A stretch of 64,000 bases of DNA from Rhizobium leguminosarum (lineage in GTDB: Bacteria > Pseudomonadota > Alphaproteobacteria > Rhizobiales > Rhizobiaceae): contig NZ_MZMU01000003.1 of the NCBI RefSeq assembly GCF_004123835.1, forward strand, positions 496,001 to 560,000, written 5' to 3'. Each line of letters starts with the position of its first letter. Within the stretch, counting starts at the first letter, position 1. Shown here one piece after another: positions 63,742-64,000 of this stretch. The notes under the pieces are model-generated. The model saw nothing but the letters and a program-made list of their open reading frames with translations, did no database searches and was not told the DNA's origin. Made by a program: the position numbers and the translations under genes.

Positions 63742-64000
63742 ATGAAGTCTCTCGGCAATATCCGCCGCGCTTTTGCGCCTTGGACCGATCCGTCCGCAAA
63801 ACCCTTCATTGCTTTCAAGAATGTCACCAAGCGCTTTGGCGATTTTACCGCCGTCGACGATCTGTCGCTGAAAATCTATCACCGCGAGTTCTTCGCGCTG
63901 CTCGGCGCCTCGGGTTGCGGCAAGTCGACGCTGCTGCGCATGCTGGCCGGTTTCGAGCAGCCGACTTCGGGCGAAATCGTGCTCGACGGCACCGACATGG
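63742..64000 (+). CDS. potG: Putrescine ABC transporter ATPase PotG (5' part, cut by the window end)
   Basis: ATG at 63742 opens [20 protein letters not shown], then [20 protein letters not shown]; Walker [10 protein letters not shown] at about 55-63; 86 codons visible. The N-terminal extension before the ABC core is normal for PotG. Ninety bases after potF, in the same operon. Confidence 0.9.
   Translation, partial: MKSLGNIRRAFAPWTDPSAKPFIAFKNVTKRFGDFTAVDDLSLKIYHREFFALLGASGCGKSTLLRMLAGFEQPTSGEIVLDGTDM

Overview
The window is chromosomal DNA of an alphaproteobacterium of the order Hyphomicrobiales, most likely Rhizobium of the leguminosarum/etli type. The call rests on the flagellar gene order (fliI - flgBC - fliE - flgGAI - motE - flgH - fliLP - flagellins - motBC - fliK - rem - flgEKL - flaF - flbT - flgD - fliQ - flhA - fliR), rhizobium-specific genes (motC, motE, rem), an agl alpha-glucoside operon beside zwf-pgl-edd, and palindromic intergenic repeats of rhizobial type. 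No prophage, transposase, CRISPR array, tRNA or rRNA was seen.

Region 1 (1-31831) is a motility island. It opens inside fliI, followed by a rod, P-ring, L-ring and export operon ending at fliP. A minus-strand TPR/GT41 glycosyltransferase gene comes next, then four tandem flagellin genes. Then follow a FliH-like gene, motB, motC, fliK and a lytic transglycosylase gene, the motility regulator gene rem, and the hook, filament-junction and export genes flgE to fliR. Three small genes (FliJ-like, rod-binding FlgJ-like, FlgN-like) and a membrane-protein gene close the island. The genes supply nearly everything from rod to filament, the periplasmic motor helpers, the transcriptional activator (Rem) and the post-transcriptional flagellin regulators (FlaF, FlbT).

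Region 2 (31832-35908) holds a WecG/TagA-type glycosyltransferase gene, a Wzz-like polysaccharide co-polymerase gene and folD. Region 3 (35909-48488) is carbon metabolism: the LacI-type regulator gene aglR, divergent from aglEFGAK (alpha-glucoside uptake and hydrolysis), a PilZ-like gene, and the convergent Entner-Doudoroff genes zwf-pgl-edd that would process the released glucose. Region 4 (48624-52678) carries a gamma-glutamylputrescine-type oxidase and synthetase pair and a BaiN/HI0933-type flavoprotein gene. Region 5 (52892-59142) carries a tiny membrane protein gene, two chemoreceptor genes and a LysR-type regulator gene. Region 6 (59281-64000) carries aceA, a divergent RamB/ScfR-like regulator gene, and the start of a putrescine transporter operon (potF, potG truncated by the window end).

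The main regulatory observations are as follows. Three flagellin leaders can each fold a hairpin that buries the Shine-Dalgarno sequence, with a compensating base change. Full-consensus CtrA boxes lie upstream of rem and of the third flagellin gene. A shared promoter element precedes flgB and the motB operon. A perfect palindrome spans the LysR start codon, two AglR operator candidates flank the agl promoter, and tandem TTTGTAAA repeats lie between aceA and its likely regulator gene.
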